A stretch of 64,000 bases of DNA from Undaria pinnatifida. Taxonomy: Eukaryota > Sar > Phaeophyceae > Laminariales > Alariaceae. The position numbers and the translations under genes are program-made. The stretch covers positions 9,868,699 through 9,932,698 of the forward strand of contig JABAKD010000026.1 in the NCBI GenBank assembly GCA_012845835.1, given 5' to 3'. The notes beneath the pieces were generated by a model. It was not told the origin of the DNA. It saw nothing but the letters and a program-made list of their open reading frames with translations, and searched no databases. Positions 43,384 to 55,216 of the stretch are shown here, piece after piece (the stretch's first letter is position 1; the number at the start of each line of letters is the position of its first letter).

Positions 43384-44400
43384 CTATGCCTGCGATCTCG
43401 TGACCGCTCTTGTCACCTCAAAGGCTTTTGATGCTGCGAGGTAATCCTCAAACACCATGCAGGCCAATCCTTCTAGTTCCGCGACCTTTGGTATCGGTTT
43501 TCCCAGTAAGCCTTGACCAGCTAGTTGAACTAATACTGCTCGTATCATTGGAGGAGACGTAAAATCTGCGATGACGTTTGCCGCGGCGCTTTTGCTGACC
43601 GTCTGCGGGATCACGCAGTGTTCCTGCCCGGTGGTGATTATGGCGTAGCCGTTGGAGTGCAACTCTTCGGGTTCTTCAAGGCGTGCCGCATCCGCTGCGT
43701 GTGCGATATACCCTTCGGTTGGCTTTTCCCCCATGATGTGAGCACGGTTCAAATAGATGATGGGTTCGTTGAACCAGAAAATCGCTCGCCCTCCGTTACC
43801 TCTCTTTAGGAAGTATGCGCCTCTTCGTCATAAAAGTTTCCCTAATTCCTGAACTGGTTGCTTTACCTTCTCCAACCTCCGCTTCCAAACAGCTAACTTC
43901 CCTTTTGTGGCAAGGCCTCCCTTGATTCCTACCACGAAAGTCCGTTGCCTCCTCCACGGAATCCCTACTTGGCTCGCTAGTATCTCCGCATTGTCCACGA
44001 TGTATGACTCTCGTTGCAAAGCGGGGAGAACCTCGTCGTTCCATTCCGTCGTTTGCAGAAGGTTGGCCAAACATTCGAGTATGAAAACTCGCGCGTCTGA
44101 AGCGATTGGGCTAAGCTACTCGCTCCGGATATTCCCTCCTTCTCTCGTGTCCCTTCAAACCTCCTGCAGGCATCACCGACCACCACGTCTGGTTTCACCT
44201 CTCTCAACATGGTTAGGCATTCATGCGACCCTGTTGTCACCCTAAGTAGCTTCGCACCGTTGTCCAGTCCGTTTGCTCTGATGCATTCCAGTGTTCTCCA
44301 GTCCTGGTCTACTGCTCCTCTGACCGTTAGCAATTCCTCTGATGCAAGGATGCTGCCTCGCCCCCCACAGTCGAGCATGACCACCCTGGAAGCTCCGGTG
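43384..44400 (-). pseudogene. cytosine-5 DNA methyltransferase region inside the Gypsy element (fossil)
   Basis: About 1 kb, the length of a C5-methyltransferase catalytic domain. Landmarks in order are: a motif I-like SAM-binding start (VVMLDCGGRGS); a motif II/III-like AVDQDWRTLECIRAN; a motif IV-like KPDVVVGDACRRF; a long gap; then VDNAEILASQVGIPWRRQRT + FVVGI, which matches the motif IX pattern (GVPQ.R.R.F..G); and a motif X-like segment, VIADFTSPPMIRAVLVQLAG. This spacing and order fit the DNA_methylase family. In living enzymes it methylates cytosine C5 using S-adenosylmethionine. It looks degraded here. Retroelements that captured such enzymes have been described in dinoflagellates and a charophyte alga. 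Confidence 0.8.
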
Positions 44401-44429
44401 CGATGACAATTTGGGCCTGTTGAGTATCT

Positions 44430-46075
44430 GCCTCGGATGGGTCTGCGATTGTGAGTGCGCCGGCTGCAAGTACTGCAAGATTTTGAGTACTAGATCCGTC
44501 CACATCTTCTACTCCTACGGTTTCGAGGTGTACGCCGTCGAGCGCTGGCCCCTGTGATCCTTTGTAAATGTTTGGCAGCGACTCGTCTCTTGGAAAAAAG
44601 TCGTCCAAATCTTCGATCACGATGCTCTTGTTCGGTAACCGCGACATGGCGTCTGGGAGCTGATGTTGTGTCGCCGGTCTCCACTTCAAGGTTATGTCGT
44701 GCTCCGTCAACCTCAGAGCCCAGCGGTGATATTTCGGTGTGAGAGGTTGGCGTTTGAAGAGCCAAGTCAACGCCGAACAGTCCGTGATGAGCGTGAACGG
44801 TCGCCCCCAAAGATAGGGTTGGAATTTGCTCACTGCCCACATGACCGATATGCATTCACGGTCTGTTGCTGACCTTTTGGAGTCTCCTCTCGACCATCGT
44901 TTGCTGCCGTACGCGATCACGTTCTCCATTCCTTCGATGCATTGTGTTAGCACCGCTCCTGCTCCTATCTCTCTGGTATCGGTGGACAGCGAGAACGGTT
45001 CTGTCCACACCGGCAGGGCTAGGATTGGAGGTGACGTCAAAGCCTCGATAAGCGCATTAAAAACTTTGTTCTTCTCTTCTCTCCGCGGGACTTTCTCTTT
45101 CTTCGCTCTCTTGGTTCCGAACCTTGGATCTCTCAGCAAGTCGGAAATGGGCGCCACAACTGTGCTATACTGGGGTGCGAATTGCCGTAAGTACCTTGTC
45201 ATGCCCAGCAACACTCGCACTTCCTCCACCGTGTTCGGCCTTGACAGCTGCGTGATAGAATCGACCTTTCTCGGGGCCGGCCTGGTACCAAGTCTATCCA
45301 CGATTATGCTGACGAACTCCATGACCGACTGACAGAAATGCGATTTCTGAAGATTCACGGTTAATCGTCCTTGCCGTAGACACTCTAACGTTTCTCGCAG
45401 CAGTCCCCATTGATCTTCAAGGGTTTCGACGGGATGGCGATGTCGTCTAACCAGTTCCTAATTCCCCTATCCTTTACGGTTAACAGTGGCCTCCAACGTA
45501 GTTGGCAAACGCCGAAGGCACTGTTTTCAACCCGAAGCCGCAGCGAACGTATTCGTACAGCTTTCCGTCCGCGTCTCGAAATGCCGTCAGGTGTCGATCG
45601 TCCTCATGGATCTCGAGCTGTAATAATCCTGAATCTAAATCGATGCTGAAGAAACACTTCGACCCTTCCATCTCATCCATAATATGCTGCAAGTCCCCAA
45701 GTCCACCACTCTGTGATTTGAGAAGGGCATTGATACCTCGAAAATCCTACACGCCCCGCACTGTCCCATCTTTCTTGCGAACCGTTGAACAATTGGCGGC
45801 CCACTCGGAAGTTGATTCCCGAATGAATCCATTCTTCAGGAGTTTCACCGCCTTAGTCTGAAGCATCTCGCGCTGTTCCGGGCTGTAGTGTCGAATGGGC
45901 GCCACGTATGGCCTGACGTTGGAATCTTTGAGCTCCAGTCGCATGGGCACTCCTTTGCACGCTGGTACGCTTTGGAGCTGACCGAGAACACGTCGATGTA
46001 CTCGTTGAGAATGCCCATCAATGTGTCCTTTTCGCTCGGACTGAGCTGTCCGAAGTTGGCCTCTCCCAGGTCCAC
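44430..46075 (-). pseudogene. Gypsy reverse transcriptase/RNase H region (fossil)
   Basis: RT landmarks: LLKNGFIRESTSEWAAN, VRKKDGTVRGV, CFFSIDLDSGLLQLEIHE, GFGLKTVPSAFANY, and FCQSVMEFVSIIVDRLGTRP with VRVLLGMTRYLRQFAPQYS. RNase H: PFSLSTDTREIGAGAVLTQ, SATDRECISVMWAVSKFQPY, FTLITDCSALTWLF and QHQLPDAMSRLP. The order and spacing are characteristic of Ty3/Gypsy pol. The methyltransferase region starts right after RNase H. Confidence 0.9.
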
Positions 46076-46499
46076 CTTGGGGGCTTCGCTCGGAATCTCT
46101 GCGATTTCACCCCTTTTTGTTGCATTGCTCCGGTGGCCTCCCTTTGACTTCTTTTTTGATCCCCTCGTCCTGTTTGGGGCTTGTCGGTTCCTCCGACACC
46201 GGGTTTATGAGTGACTTCATGCGTTCCCGATCGTAATTTTTAACAGCGTAAACAGTCGCAATCACCAGCCCCCCCTGGATCTTCACATTATCCTGGGTAA
46301 CAATCGACAACTTACATTGAAGTGGTTTACGCGGGAACCACCACAGTGCCCCCCTTGGCACTCATAGATCCACTCCTAGATTAAGATCGTAGAGGTTAGT
46401 TGGTTCTACCACTACGAGCTGCTGTACTTGAGGTTGAGGGCCTTTGACAAAGGCGTCTACCTGGATACTGGTATCACCTTGAACCTCTACGTCTTCCGC

Positions 46500-47090
46500 A
46501 ATGCGTAATTTCCAGTGCAGAGTGCCTTCGTCCTCCTAAACAGAGCTTCCTAACTCCATAATCCCCCCCGGGATCTTCGGTTCCTCTAATTCTTCCGGTT
46601 CTCGCTCGTCTGTCGATGGCTTCACCCCGCAATAGTGGTCGCATTCGGCACACATCGCTCCTGCTGCGGCCTCTCCGACCTCCGTCGGGGCGAATGGTAC
46701 CCACGAAATGGATGGTGTCGGCCGGAAACCCTCCTCACCATCGAAACTGATGATACTTCCATTGTCCGTCATGAACGCGACTCCAAGCACCATCGCATAC
46801 GGAAGTCCCTTCACCACCCCGAACTTCTCACGGAGGATTTGGTCGATCGATGCAAAGACTAGTGGTAGCAAGCGCGAGCCTACCACTTCCATCGGGGGTA
46901 CGGCGCTATTCTTTGGGTTTGCTGCGCGGAGTAGGCCGTCTCCCGTTGGATTTATCAGCGATATTCCCCAACCATCACGTTCTTCAATGAGTTCGATGAA
47001 CTGCCATGATACATAGTTTCCCCCACCCGCCTCAGTATCCACCAGCACCGCAATCGGAAGTCGCCGGTTCGAGCTCGTTGCATGCCACAA
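46500..47090 (-). pseudogene. Gypsy aspartic protease region (fossil)
   Basis: A retropepsin-like start appears in PIAVLVDTEAGGGNYVSWQF (the D-(S/T)-G-A neighbourhood), followed by ILREKFGVVKGLPYAMVLGVAFM, matching the second half of retropepsins (the 'ILG.-F' part). The Glu/Pro-rich tail leads toward RT. Confidence 0.6.
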
Positions 47091-47119
47091 CTTTGCATGA
47101 ACCCAACCTGTGACGTCTT

Positions 47120-47960
47120 AGTTTGCAGTGCTCCTATTTTCGATCGGTGAGAGGAATTCTTTGAACCCTGGCTGCTCTTGACCAGTGAACCCTGACTGCC
47201 GTTGGCCAGCTGGCTGTTGTTTGATCAGTGAATCCTGGCTGCTGTTGGCCAGTGAACCCTGGCTGCTGTTGACCAGCAAACCCTGGCTGCTGTTGGTCAG
47301 CAAACCCTGGCTGTTGTTGGCCAGCGACCTTGGCGCCATCGGAGGTTCCCATCGCGATCTAGGGTTCGGCGGTTCTCTTCTTGGGATTGTCTGTGGACCC
47401 CATCGTCCTCTGATTTCAAACGGTGACGGTAGGGAGGGAGCGGACATCTGATTGTACCCGCCTCCCGTTCCTACATGATTTGCCGGTCCTGCTGCCCCTT
47501 ATTCTGCACCACCCTGTGGACCCCATCCAACCGGGCCGCTCGATGGTGGGCCTCCATCCTGGCCGCCCTGAGACGGGCCTCCCTGTGGTGGGCCTTCCAT
47601 CGGGTGAGGTGCACCAAAAGGTCCCCAAAAAGGTACCCCTCTTCCTGCCATGTTGTTTTCTTCAATCACTCTTCCCCCCCCTCCCCGGGACGCCGCCCGT
47701 TTCCCTTTGATGAAACCTCTCGCTTTGCTGTCGGGTAGAGTAAGATGAACTGGACGAAGTTGTGCAGTACACGACGGACTCGACGACGCTGTGTTGTATC
47801 CGACGAATGGAGCTGTGCAGTAGGAGCTGTGCAGTATGCGACGGACTCGATGAGGCTGCGTGGTATACCATGTACTCGACGCAGCTGCGTCGTATAAGGT
47901 GAAGATGGTATCCAACGATGGCAGGCTAGGGAGACGAGTGGAGTCCAGGGGATCGATGGA
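47120..47960 (-). pseudogene. Gypsy gag-like region, repeat-rich (fossil)
   Basis: Gly/Pro/Gln-rich. About six (D/G)QQQPGF(A/T) repeats are read from 47170-47330, and a GPPQGGPSQGGQDGGPP stretch lies near 47560. No CCHC knuckle was found by eye. Position and composition suggest the gag end of the element. Confidence 0.45.
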
Positions 47961-48215
47961 GTCTAGTAGCACCAAGTTTTCCGCATCAAACGGGTATAAA
48001 CAGTGGCTTGGGACAAGGTGGGTGGGAAAGAAAGTTGGTGAAAGGTTTCGAGTACATGAATATTTACCTTCCTGGTTTGTTGAAAGTTGTCCTCTTATCA
48101 TAATATACATGAAATCCTTCGGAAATGCTGCCCTTCGAAAGCTGGAGTCTTCACCAACAGAATAACGTATGGAATCCCTTAGGTATCCAAGACACATCAA
48201 TCCATTTGTAGGCAT

Positions 48216-49594
48216 TAGCTACATCTGTCATTGTTGTACATCCTTCATGCACATTTTTTGAACGAATTTGGAACAGAAGAATAAATCATTTTGTAAACAT
48301 CTATCGAAGTATAAGCGTCCATACGTAACACAACAATCGATGAAGTTTCAAGGTCTACATATATTCATACATAGCTATTAGTAGTAAATTACTACGCGCC
48401 TTGAAAGGACTTGTATAGTATCTCTCCATGTAGCTCCACTGTATGCAGTAGTTCCCATGTCGGGTATAGCTCCACTGGCATGCGAAATGTTTTTTTGTTC
48501 TCATTAATTAATATTAATGCGTTCTTACAATCCTTACAATTCCAACGTACTTATCTCACTTCCCCTCCATTAATGCATTATTTACAATCCTCAAGATGCC
48601 AACCTACTTATCAAGCTTCCCCCTTTCCCATTCCAATAAGATAATGTTCCTAAACCATGTTTCCAATTCCGGTAAGTTCTTAACATGACAAAGAGCAGCT
48701 ATAGAAATGCTTAGATTCCCCATATAAGATTAAAAACCAGAACCAGTTTGCAGTATCACTACTCTTGAAACACATGTGCGAACGACCTCGCAGTACCTAT
48801 ACAACCTGCGAAGACACAAAATCCCCATCACAAAGGCCAAAACCAAATTGCTTGCAAAACAGACCCTTGTCTTATGGGTGTCTCACAGCATGCAACAAGT
48901 GTAGATCAACAAACAGACCCGAACTCATTTTCAACCCGTATGATGAACGCAAGCACGTTCCTACTGTGGCTTATCACGTATGAACTTACTCGTCATTGAA
49001 AGCAAAAATGCAAGCTTTGCGGAGCAATTTACAATTAATGCATACCAATGTTTCTTCTGCATCGCATACAAAAGAAACAGTGAGTCAGTCAAGGCGGGGA
49101 GAATCTTGTTTGCTCTCTGTATATACTGTTGTGCGTAGCATGGACTGAGTGACTCCTCATCATGTATAAACTATCAAGCGTCTCATTCCTCGCCTCCACT
49201 GTCTAGAAATGACGACCACTGATTCTCATCACTCATGCGGCCTGCTGTACCCCTGCTTCTATTTCTGCGGTGTCTGCCTGTGGTTATCCTGCAACGTGTG
49301 GGGTTTGTGATACTGCTTCAAGCGAGATTTTCCTACACGAGCAAGATTTTTACCATTATAATATACAGTTGAACTGCCATGAAATTCTATTCAACATCCT
49401 GTAAAATTGATTCATGTTTAGACTACTCCTTTCTTTCCACACTCTATTTTATGCATTCTTTCACCAAAAATGGCCTGGCATGCTGCTGTACTTCTACCTG
49501 CGCATTTACGACCGTACTTCTACCTGCGTCAAGCGAGACTATCAACCCACACGGATCCCAGCTAAAGCCCTATATAACGAACGGAAGAAGAGCT
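48216..49594 (-). other. Gypsy 5' leader region, no gene seen
   Basis: AT-rich DNA between the gag-like region and the 5' LTR. It contains small repeats of TTACAATCC. No open frame of interest. At ~1.4 kb it is long for a leader, so it may hide another insertion. Confidence 0.5.
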
Positions 49595-50012
49595 ATTTTA
49601 GACACCCGTACCCAAGTCTCCAATCCCTTGTCATAACTCTCTCACCGCTTCTAGTTATTTTCCTCCATGTCTACCTTAAGGCTGATTCCTTCCGTCTGCT
49701 TGTTGGAACAGCTGCCTGCAAACACCAGTCTCGTCTCACGAAGTCCTCTTCCAAGCGCTCGTACAATATAACAAGTGTCCGGATGAAACCTCCAATAATG
49801 CCTCACGGTAACGTTCGCTGTACTCAAGCTCGGTTCGCAGTCACTCACACTCGTGTCAGATCAAGTTCATGTTCTTTTTCCCTCGTTTGGTTTTGTTTGT
49901 TTTGGGACTGAGGCCGTGAGCGACACGCTTTCTAGACTAATCGGCGTTATACATATCTAGGCAGCATTCCGCCACGGGGTTCCATGTGACGTCATGTCAA
50001 TCCGCCGCAACA
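49595..50012 (-). repeat. Gypsy 5' LTR
   Basis: Partner of 40471-40890, sharing CGCTCGTACAATATAACA, GTAACGTTCGCTGTACTC and GCCACGGGGTTYCATGTGACG. Differences are mostly single bases and short indels. Confidence 0.9.
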
Positions 50013-50615
50013 TATAGGCGAAACACACTATGGTAAATGCACCGCCAAGGAAAAGTTGGCGTCTATCAAACGAAAATACCGAAAAGAGTGATGAGAACCT
50101 CGTCGCCTCTAGGCGAAACAAAAGAGGCCTTGGCATTAATGAAGAGACTGCATTGCTGTCCCCGTGGCAATGGAGGTTCGAAGTCGACAGGATGCAAAGT
50201 CGGTTTGCATCAAACGTCGACATGGGGCCATGCCAGCCGGCGAGGGTTTGGAAGAAGATTGCTTTGTTTGTTACGTGAAGGTTGTCGTATTGATTGGTCC
50301 GCGTGGTCGCGGGCGAGGAAAAAAACGAAGAAGAGGAGGGCGATCTCTCGTTGCGGCGGCGTTGTCTAAGATAGGTGCGGGGGCGGCTTTGCTCGTACGG
50401 GAGGTTGGCGTAGCGCTTCTTCTCTGTTTTTTCTCGGGAAGGCGGGACATGTGTGTCTCCTGTCTTTGCTTCGTGGGTGCTTTCACGTTGTCGAAATCGG
50501 ACGCGTCCCCTCAATACGTAATATCCGGAGTGTCTCTACCATGACGAATGCTGATAGTGCCGTGCGTATTTCCTAGAGACTGACATATTATTTGCTGGTA
50601 GTGATAATGATATTG
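50013..50615. other. no gene recognised
   Basis: Overlapping frames occur on both strands (the longest is 185 codons, minus, running into the LTR), but there is no recognisable domain and no clear repeat partner. Confidence 0.4.
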
Positions 50616-50619
50616 ATTT

Positions 50620-50815
50620 GCAACATATTTTTTCTTCATCCCACTTATTATCCCCGCACCACTCTCGCGCCCCCTTCCAGCAGTAACTCAGATCAGGGGT
50701 CACATAGCGGGCCCTCCTCCTCCCTCCCCACTTCGGCACGTGCCTTCATTTTTACCGCGAGAAGAATCCAGCATTTTCTGCCCTCGTGGACTCGCGACGA
50801 ATTGTACCTACTCAC
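50620..50815 (+). repeat. dispersed repeat C, copy 2
   Basis: Matches 8510-8720 through TCATCCCACTTATTATCC, AGGGGTCACATAGC, CACGTGCC and GACGAATTGTACC. Confidence 0.7.
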
Positions 50816-50884
50816 GCTGCTAGGCGCTCTTAGCAGTTGATCCCTTTTTCGTTTTGCATTTTTGCAAATAAAGTTGGCAATATT

Positions 50885-51310
50885 TCAGTCAGTTGTTGTT
50901 GTTGTTGATCTCACATTAACTCGCATAATCAAGTCGGTGGTCACAGGACAGGCTCCAGTCACTCTGGAGCTGAGCAATACCCTAGGGAAAAACACAAACA
51001 ACCCAAGGTGGAACATGCATAAATTAAAATGGTGGGAATCAAAGAGATGCTAAAGCTGGACCGCTCCGCAACTAATGCACAGCTGACGCGATTTATGCTA
51101 TCACCAGAAACATGCAAAAAGTGAAATCGGGAGTCAGTCTACGATGTGCCAGGTCCATACCGGTGCATGCGTCTCATTACTCGCGCCTGGAAAAAACGAC
51201 TATACTGCTTGCCACTTAAGAAAGACTACCACGCATATAGTACACGTAGTATCACTACGCATACGCACAACAGACGCAAGTCAATGGGAAAAAAGAAACA
51301 AAGAACAAAG
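50885..51310 (+). repeat. dispersed repeat D, copy 1
   Basis: Aligns with 54255-54640: (GTT)n, AACTCGCATAATCAAGTC, CTCTGGAGC, GCGCCTG.AAAAA.CGA and TGCTTGCCAC. Followed by an A/G-rich tract. Confidence 0.8.
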
Positions 51311-52780
51311 AAGAGAAGGGAACGGAAATGGATGCATAGGACCAAGAAAAAGAAAAGAAGAAAAAAATCGGGGGGTCTACTGGCGAGTCTGCCATCAGAA
51401 CGAGATGTCACGTTGTTTTTCGACGGTCTACAGCAGTACTACGAACGACTTCCGATACACCCACCGAAGCAAGGACTACCGGCCAATTACGCGATCGACA
51501 GATGGCCGTGGTTGTCACGAGCCCCTGTGTTGGGGGCCCCTGTTCCCTGCCTCTTGTTGGCTCTTGTTTGGGTAAAACATGCGGTGTGCTCGATGGTCTC
51601 ACGGCAGCAGCATACCAGAACGTCCGCTCGTACGACGTATCATTCTTACAGGAAATGAAATATACTTTTCTTCATCAATATGAACATAAATCGGTTGTTA
51701 TATTCTGGACAGAGTGATGCGTGTACGACTAAACTTTCCAACGGCAATCGTACTGCATTCTGAGCTATTTGCTGTGGTTCTGGTTGCTACTAGTTGATGC
51801 AGTATGTGCTAGAAGTTTCGCCCTTCGGCTGCTGCTGCTACACCTGCTGTTGTGTGTTTGCCAATGTCGTCAGTTGGCGTTCATGCTCGTGGTACATACT
51901 GCTGTTCTCACCCAGTACGTACGGGTTTCCTCGTACCTCAACCGTACGACGACGAGCTCAAAACGTAAGGGAGGTGGCATGAAATGGCATGGACAATGGC
52001 CACATAGAAGCGAGCACAGCGGGTTTTTTCGCTGCGAATCAACCGCACTCGTTCATACACACAGCAGAGGCTGCTTGGAGTGTCAGCGGCCGTGCTAAAG
52101 TCAGGGCCAAAGGCCGAAGAGACGGCTCTACCTGCTTGGTTTTGTCTCGAGATTCTGTTACGTGAAAAATCATGATTTGGGAGTTATTTCGTCACGAAAC
52201 GTCTTGCCGTCGGTAATTTGTGTCACTAAGTTGTTGGATATCGTCGGTAATTTGTGTCACGTTTTAGGTGAACCCACACAAAAAAATCGCCTTCCCTAAG
52301 GACAAACGGAGCAAAAACGAAAACAATAAAGACCGGGCAAGAAACCAAACGAGCTCGTAAAAAAGTACATCAAAGAAACTAACGCGCAAGAGTATGCCAC
52401 CGCCATATTCAAAACATTATCAAGTACCGTTTGGAAATGATGCCAATTTTGCAAATCATCCAGACCTTGCAGACATTAAGATTGTAGCAAAAATTCCGCA
52501 ATTCCTCCTCAACATGCGGTATTTTAGCAACTTCTCGCTTGTCTCGCTCGGCATACGTCTGCTTTCACGTCGATGTGCGGAACGGACACGGCAAGGCGAG
52601 GGGCATTGGAGCCGCCCCCCGAAGGCGGCGCTCAAACGAAACTATATTCGACCGAGGATTCTAGTTCCGCGAATCGCATACTTCGGCCGAGACAAACGAA
52701 AACTCCTGACCAAATCCCTGACACCAAAGAAGGATTTTATATAGATTTATGTACTCGTACACTTTGTGAGGGACAGTCTA
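51311..52780. other. no gene recognised
   Basis: Contains an A/G-rich run (51290-51370) and a short direct repeat of GTCGGTAATTTGTGTCAC (52211 and 52243). The 116-codon frame at 52394-52744 has no motif that I recognise. Confidence 0.4.
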
Positions 52781-52784
52781 TGGC

Positions 52785-53390
52785 ATCCTCTTAGAACTGG
52801 TAGCAAGGTATTTATGATGGGAGTTGTTGCTGAAGCAACAATTTAGGCTACGTAGGGTCATGATTACGTACGCTGAGATACGAGTTGTTTAGACAACAAA
52901 GCTGTAAGGTTTGTATTACTGTGCGGTCTTTTGCTTTCTTGGGGTAGTCTAAACTAATACAAAATATATATATATATACATATTTTTACCTGCGCTGAGG
53001 GTATAGTCTATTCGTCGTTGAGCTACGAACATCGCATCGCGCGTGCACGCCCCTCGCGTGGTCACTCCACATCGACACATCATATATCTACATCTGAACC
53101 TTTTGCTCACCATCTGCTTTCATGTGCAAAGCAAAGCAAGTCGACTGATCAACACATCGGCTGGGGCTTGCTGAACAACATCATATTCTTCTCTTCTGTA
53201 CATTGGTTGGAGTCTTCTCCTGCAGGCTCACCTAACCGTGACCCGCGTTTTCTTCAAATCATATACGAAGGCTCTGTCTTCATCGGATCATCCGAAAGCG
53301 AGCCTACGAGCGTACACCAGCTACGAGCTGATACGTGCCACGTGCCATCCCATATATAGGAGGTTATAATAGTTAATGACCCTCGTGTTG
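52785..53390 (+). repeat. dispersed repeat E, copy 1 (uninterrupted)
   Basis: Aligns with 60695-61140 and then 62429-62535. Landmarks are GGGAGTTGTTGCTGA, GAGATACGAGTTGTTTA, TGGTCACTCCACATC, CAGGCTCACCTAACCGT and GAGCGTACACCAGCTACG. It gives the empty-site form for the insertion at 61141-62423. Confidence 0.85.
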
Positions 53391-54250
53391 AACCATCTCG
53401 AGGAGCGGCAGTAAGGTTCAACATCACTGAAAACGACTTCTCAAGACATATACTGCTACTTACACGAGCTTCATGACGAGCAGGACGAGGAAAAGATCAG
53501 AGTTCAACGTACTACGGGTTCTTCGTCGACGCGTGAGTGAGCGTGTGCTAAGGAGGTCGTCCACAGACGTCGATAAACAACTGCTACTCCAGTTAAGGAG
53601 GAATTGACCGTGCGAGACACACAGAGAACATCGTCGCTTCGTGAGAAGGTTGGTTGTATCCCTGTCAACCAACTTCTCATTCTGCGTCTAGAAATATTTA
53701 GACGCGGACCTGCCTGCGGTACGTTTTCCATCCACTACCACCACGATACCAGTACCGCCGAAGGTTAGGAGCTCTGTTTTGCGTGGTCCATATCGTGTCC
53801 CGTCAGCCTCTGGACGCCGCGAGCAGCAGCTGTTTTGAAAGCAACACCCGGCCGTCCTGCTGCATTGTAAAAAGGTCACTGATTTTCCTTCCCAAACTGA
53901 GCCGAACCAAAGACGTTGAAACAAAATCATTTTCGGATGTTTTCTCAGCATCTACGAAGAATTCGGACCGGTCATACCTGGTACATACGGAGATATAACA
54001 ATTTCGATGACTACGTACCAAGGAAATTATTGAAGTCCTGCTACTGCTGTGTCACCCGGAGTGGGCAGCTAGACTCTACGGTATCATACAAGACATCTGA
54101 GTGAACTGCCCCCTAGTCAACACTGCTTATCATCATTATAGGGGACGTCAACACCAGCATCATTCTCACCAACGTCATCACAAGACTGCGAAAGTTCGAT
54201 GAGCGCAGCCCAGCCGATTTTTTAGATTGGTATGAACGATTGGTGGCTGT
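53391..54250. other. no gene recognised
   Basis: Unique-looking DNA with short frames only. No repeat partner seen in the window. Confidence 0.4.
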
Positions 54251-54254
54251 TGTT

Positions 54255-54640
54255 GTTGTTGTTGCTGTTGTTGCTGTTGTTGTTGTTGTTTTTATCACAT
54301 TTTAACTCGCATAATCAAGTCTGTGGCGACAGGAAAGATTCCAGTAACTCTGGAGCCGAGGAATGCCCCAGAGAAAAACACAAACCACAGGTGGTACACG
54401 CATATGTCACAGTTGACGCAGTTTCTGCCTCCGCAAGAAACATAGGAAACGTTCAATCGAGGATCAGCCTACCATGTTCCAGGTCCGTACTGGTGAATAC
54501 GTGTCACTACTCGCGCCTGCAAAAACCGATTATACCGCTTGCCACCCAGGAAAGCCTACCACGTATATATTACACGTCGTACATATATCTTCGCATACGC
54601 ACGTGGAACGCAAATCAATCGGAAAAACGAAACCAGGAAA
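54255..54640 (+). repeat. dispersed repeat D, copy 2
   Basis: Partner of 50885-51310. It opens with a GTT/GCT triplet run (54243-54292), which probably grew independently in the two copies. Confidence 0.8.
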
Positions 54641-54813
54641 ACAAAAGAAACTGAGGGAAAGGTTAGGAAAGGAAAAGAAAAAATAGAAAAAAAAGCGAAA
54701 AGGGAAACAAAATGAAAAAAAATTCAAGAAAAGCAAGAAAAGACAAGACAACTACGAGGAAGCAAGGAGAGAAGAAGAGAAAATTTTGTACTAGAAGACC
54801 CGTAGGAACTGAC

Positions 54814-54927
54814 TAAAGACGGCATTAGGATCATGGACGGTATCAAGTGCATCAATAGCACTGAGGAGAATAAAGACGGCATTAGGCTCATGGACGGTAT
54901 CAAGTGCATCAATAGCACTGAGGAGAA
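54814..54927 (+). repeat. 57-bp tandem duplication
   Basis: Two head-to-tail copies of a 57-base unit starting TAAAGACGGCATTAGG that differ at one position (GATCATGG vs GCTCATGG). A very recent event. Confidence 0.97.
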
Positions 54928-55045
54928 AACGTAACAACGCCAAGAAGTCACGGTGGCCTCACGCTAGCTTGTGACGGCGATTGCTATGCCCACAAATTTC
55001 AAGACGATGATGGCCAGACCCGGGCTTCAATCCCTTAGGCGGAAC

Positions 55046-55140
55046 ACCCCCCCCCCCCCCGCCCCCCCCCCCTACCCTCTACTCTTGCCCTCCCGCCGTC
55101 CCGCGCTCTTCTCTCCCCCCCTCCCCCCCTCCCCTCGGCC
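55046..55140. repeat. cytosine-rich low-complexity tract
   Basis: Long runs of C broken by T and G, next to the 3' end of the minus-strand LINE. Confidence 0.9.
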
Positions 55141-55216
55141 GCTAGGGGATGCCGGCGGTCGATAGCGCTGCCGCGGCCTCTTCGTGTCGCTCTGGAGCTC
55201 CGCGTCACTCCGTCTC

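Larger units (their letters stand above)
40471..50012 (-). mobile_element. Ty3/Gypsy LTR retrotransposon carrying a DNA methyltransferase (fossil)
   Basis: A 9.5-kb element on the minus strand. Order: 5' LTR (50012-49595), leader, gag-like region, protease, RT, RNase H, cytosine-5 DNA methyltransferase region, integrase, 3' LTR (40890-40471). A (G)7 tract just inside the 3' LTR fits a polypurine tract. Outer flanks TATAT and TATAG are a possible imperfect duplication. The LTRs look low-to-mid nineties percent identical. It is broken in several places. The methyltransferase between RNase H and integrase is the key oddity. Confidence 0.9.

Noticed and set aside
49957-50514. 185-codon minus frame next to the Gypsy 5' LTR
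   Set aside because: It runs into the LTR, has no recognisable domain, and other phases are open too.
52394-52744. 116-codon plus frame beginning MPPPYSKHYQ
   Set aside because: No motif, no partner copy, no neighbouring gene structure; probably chance.
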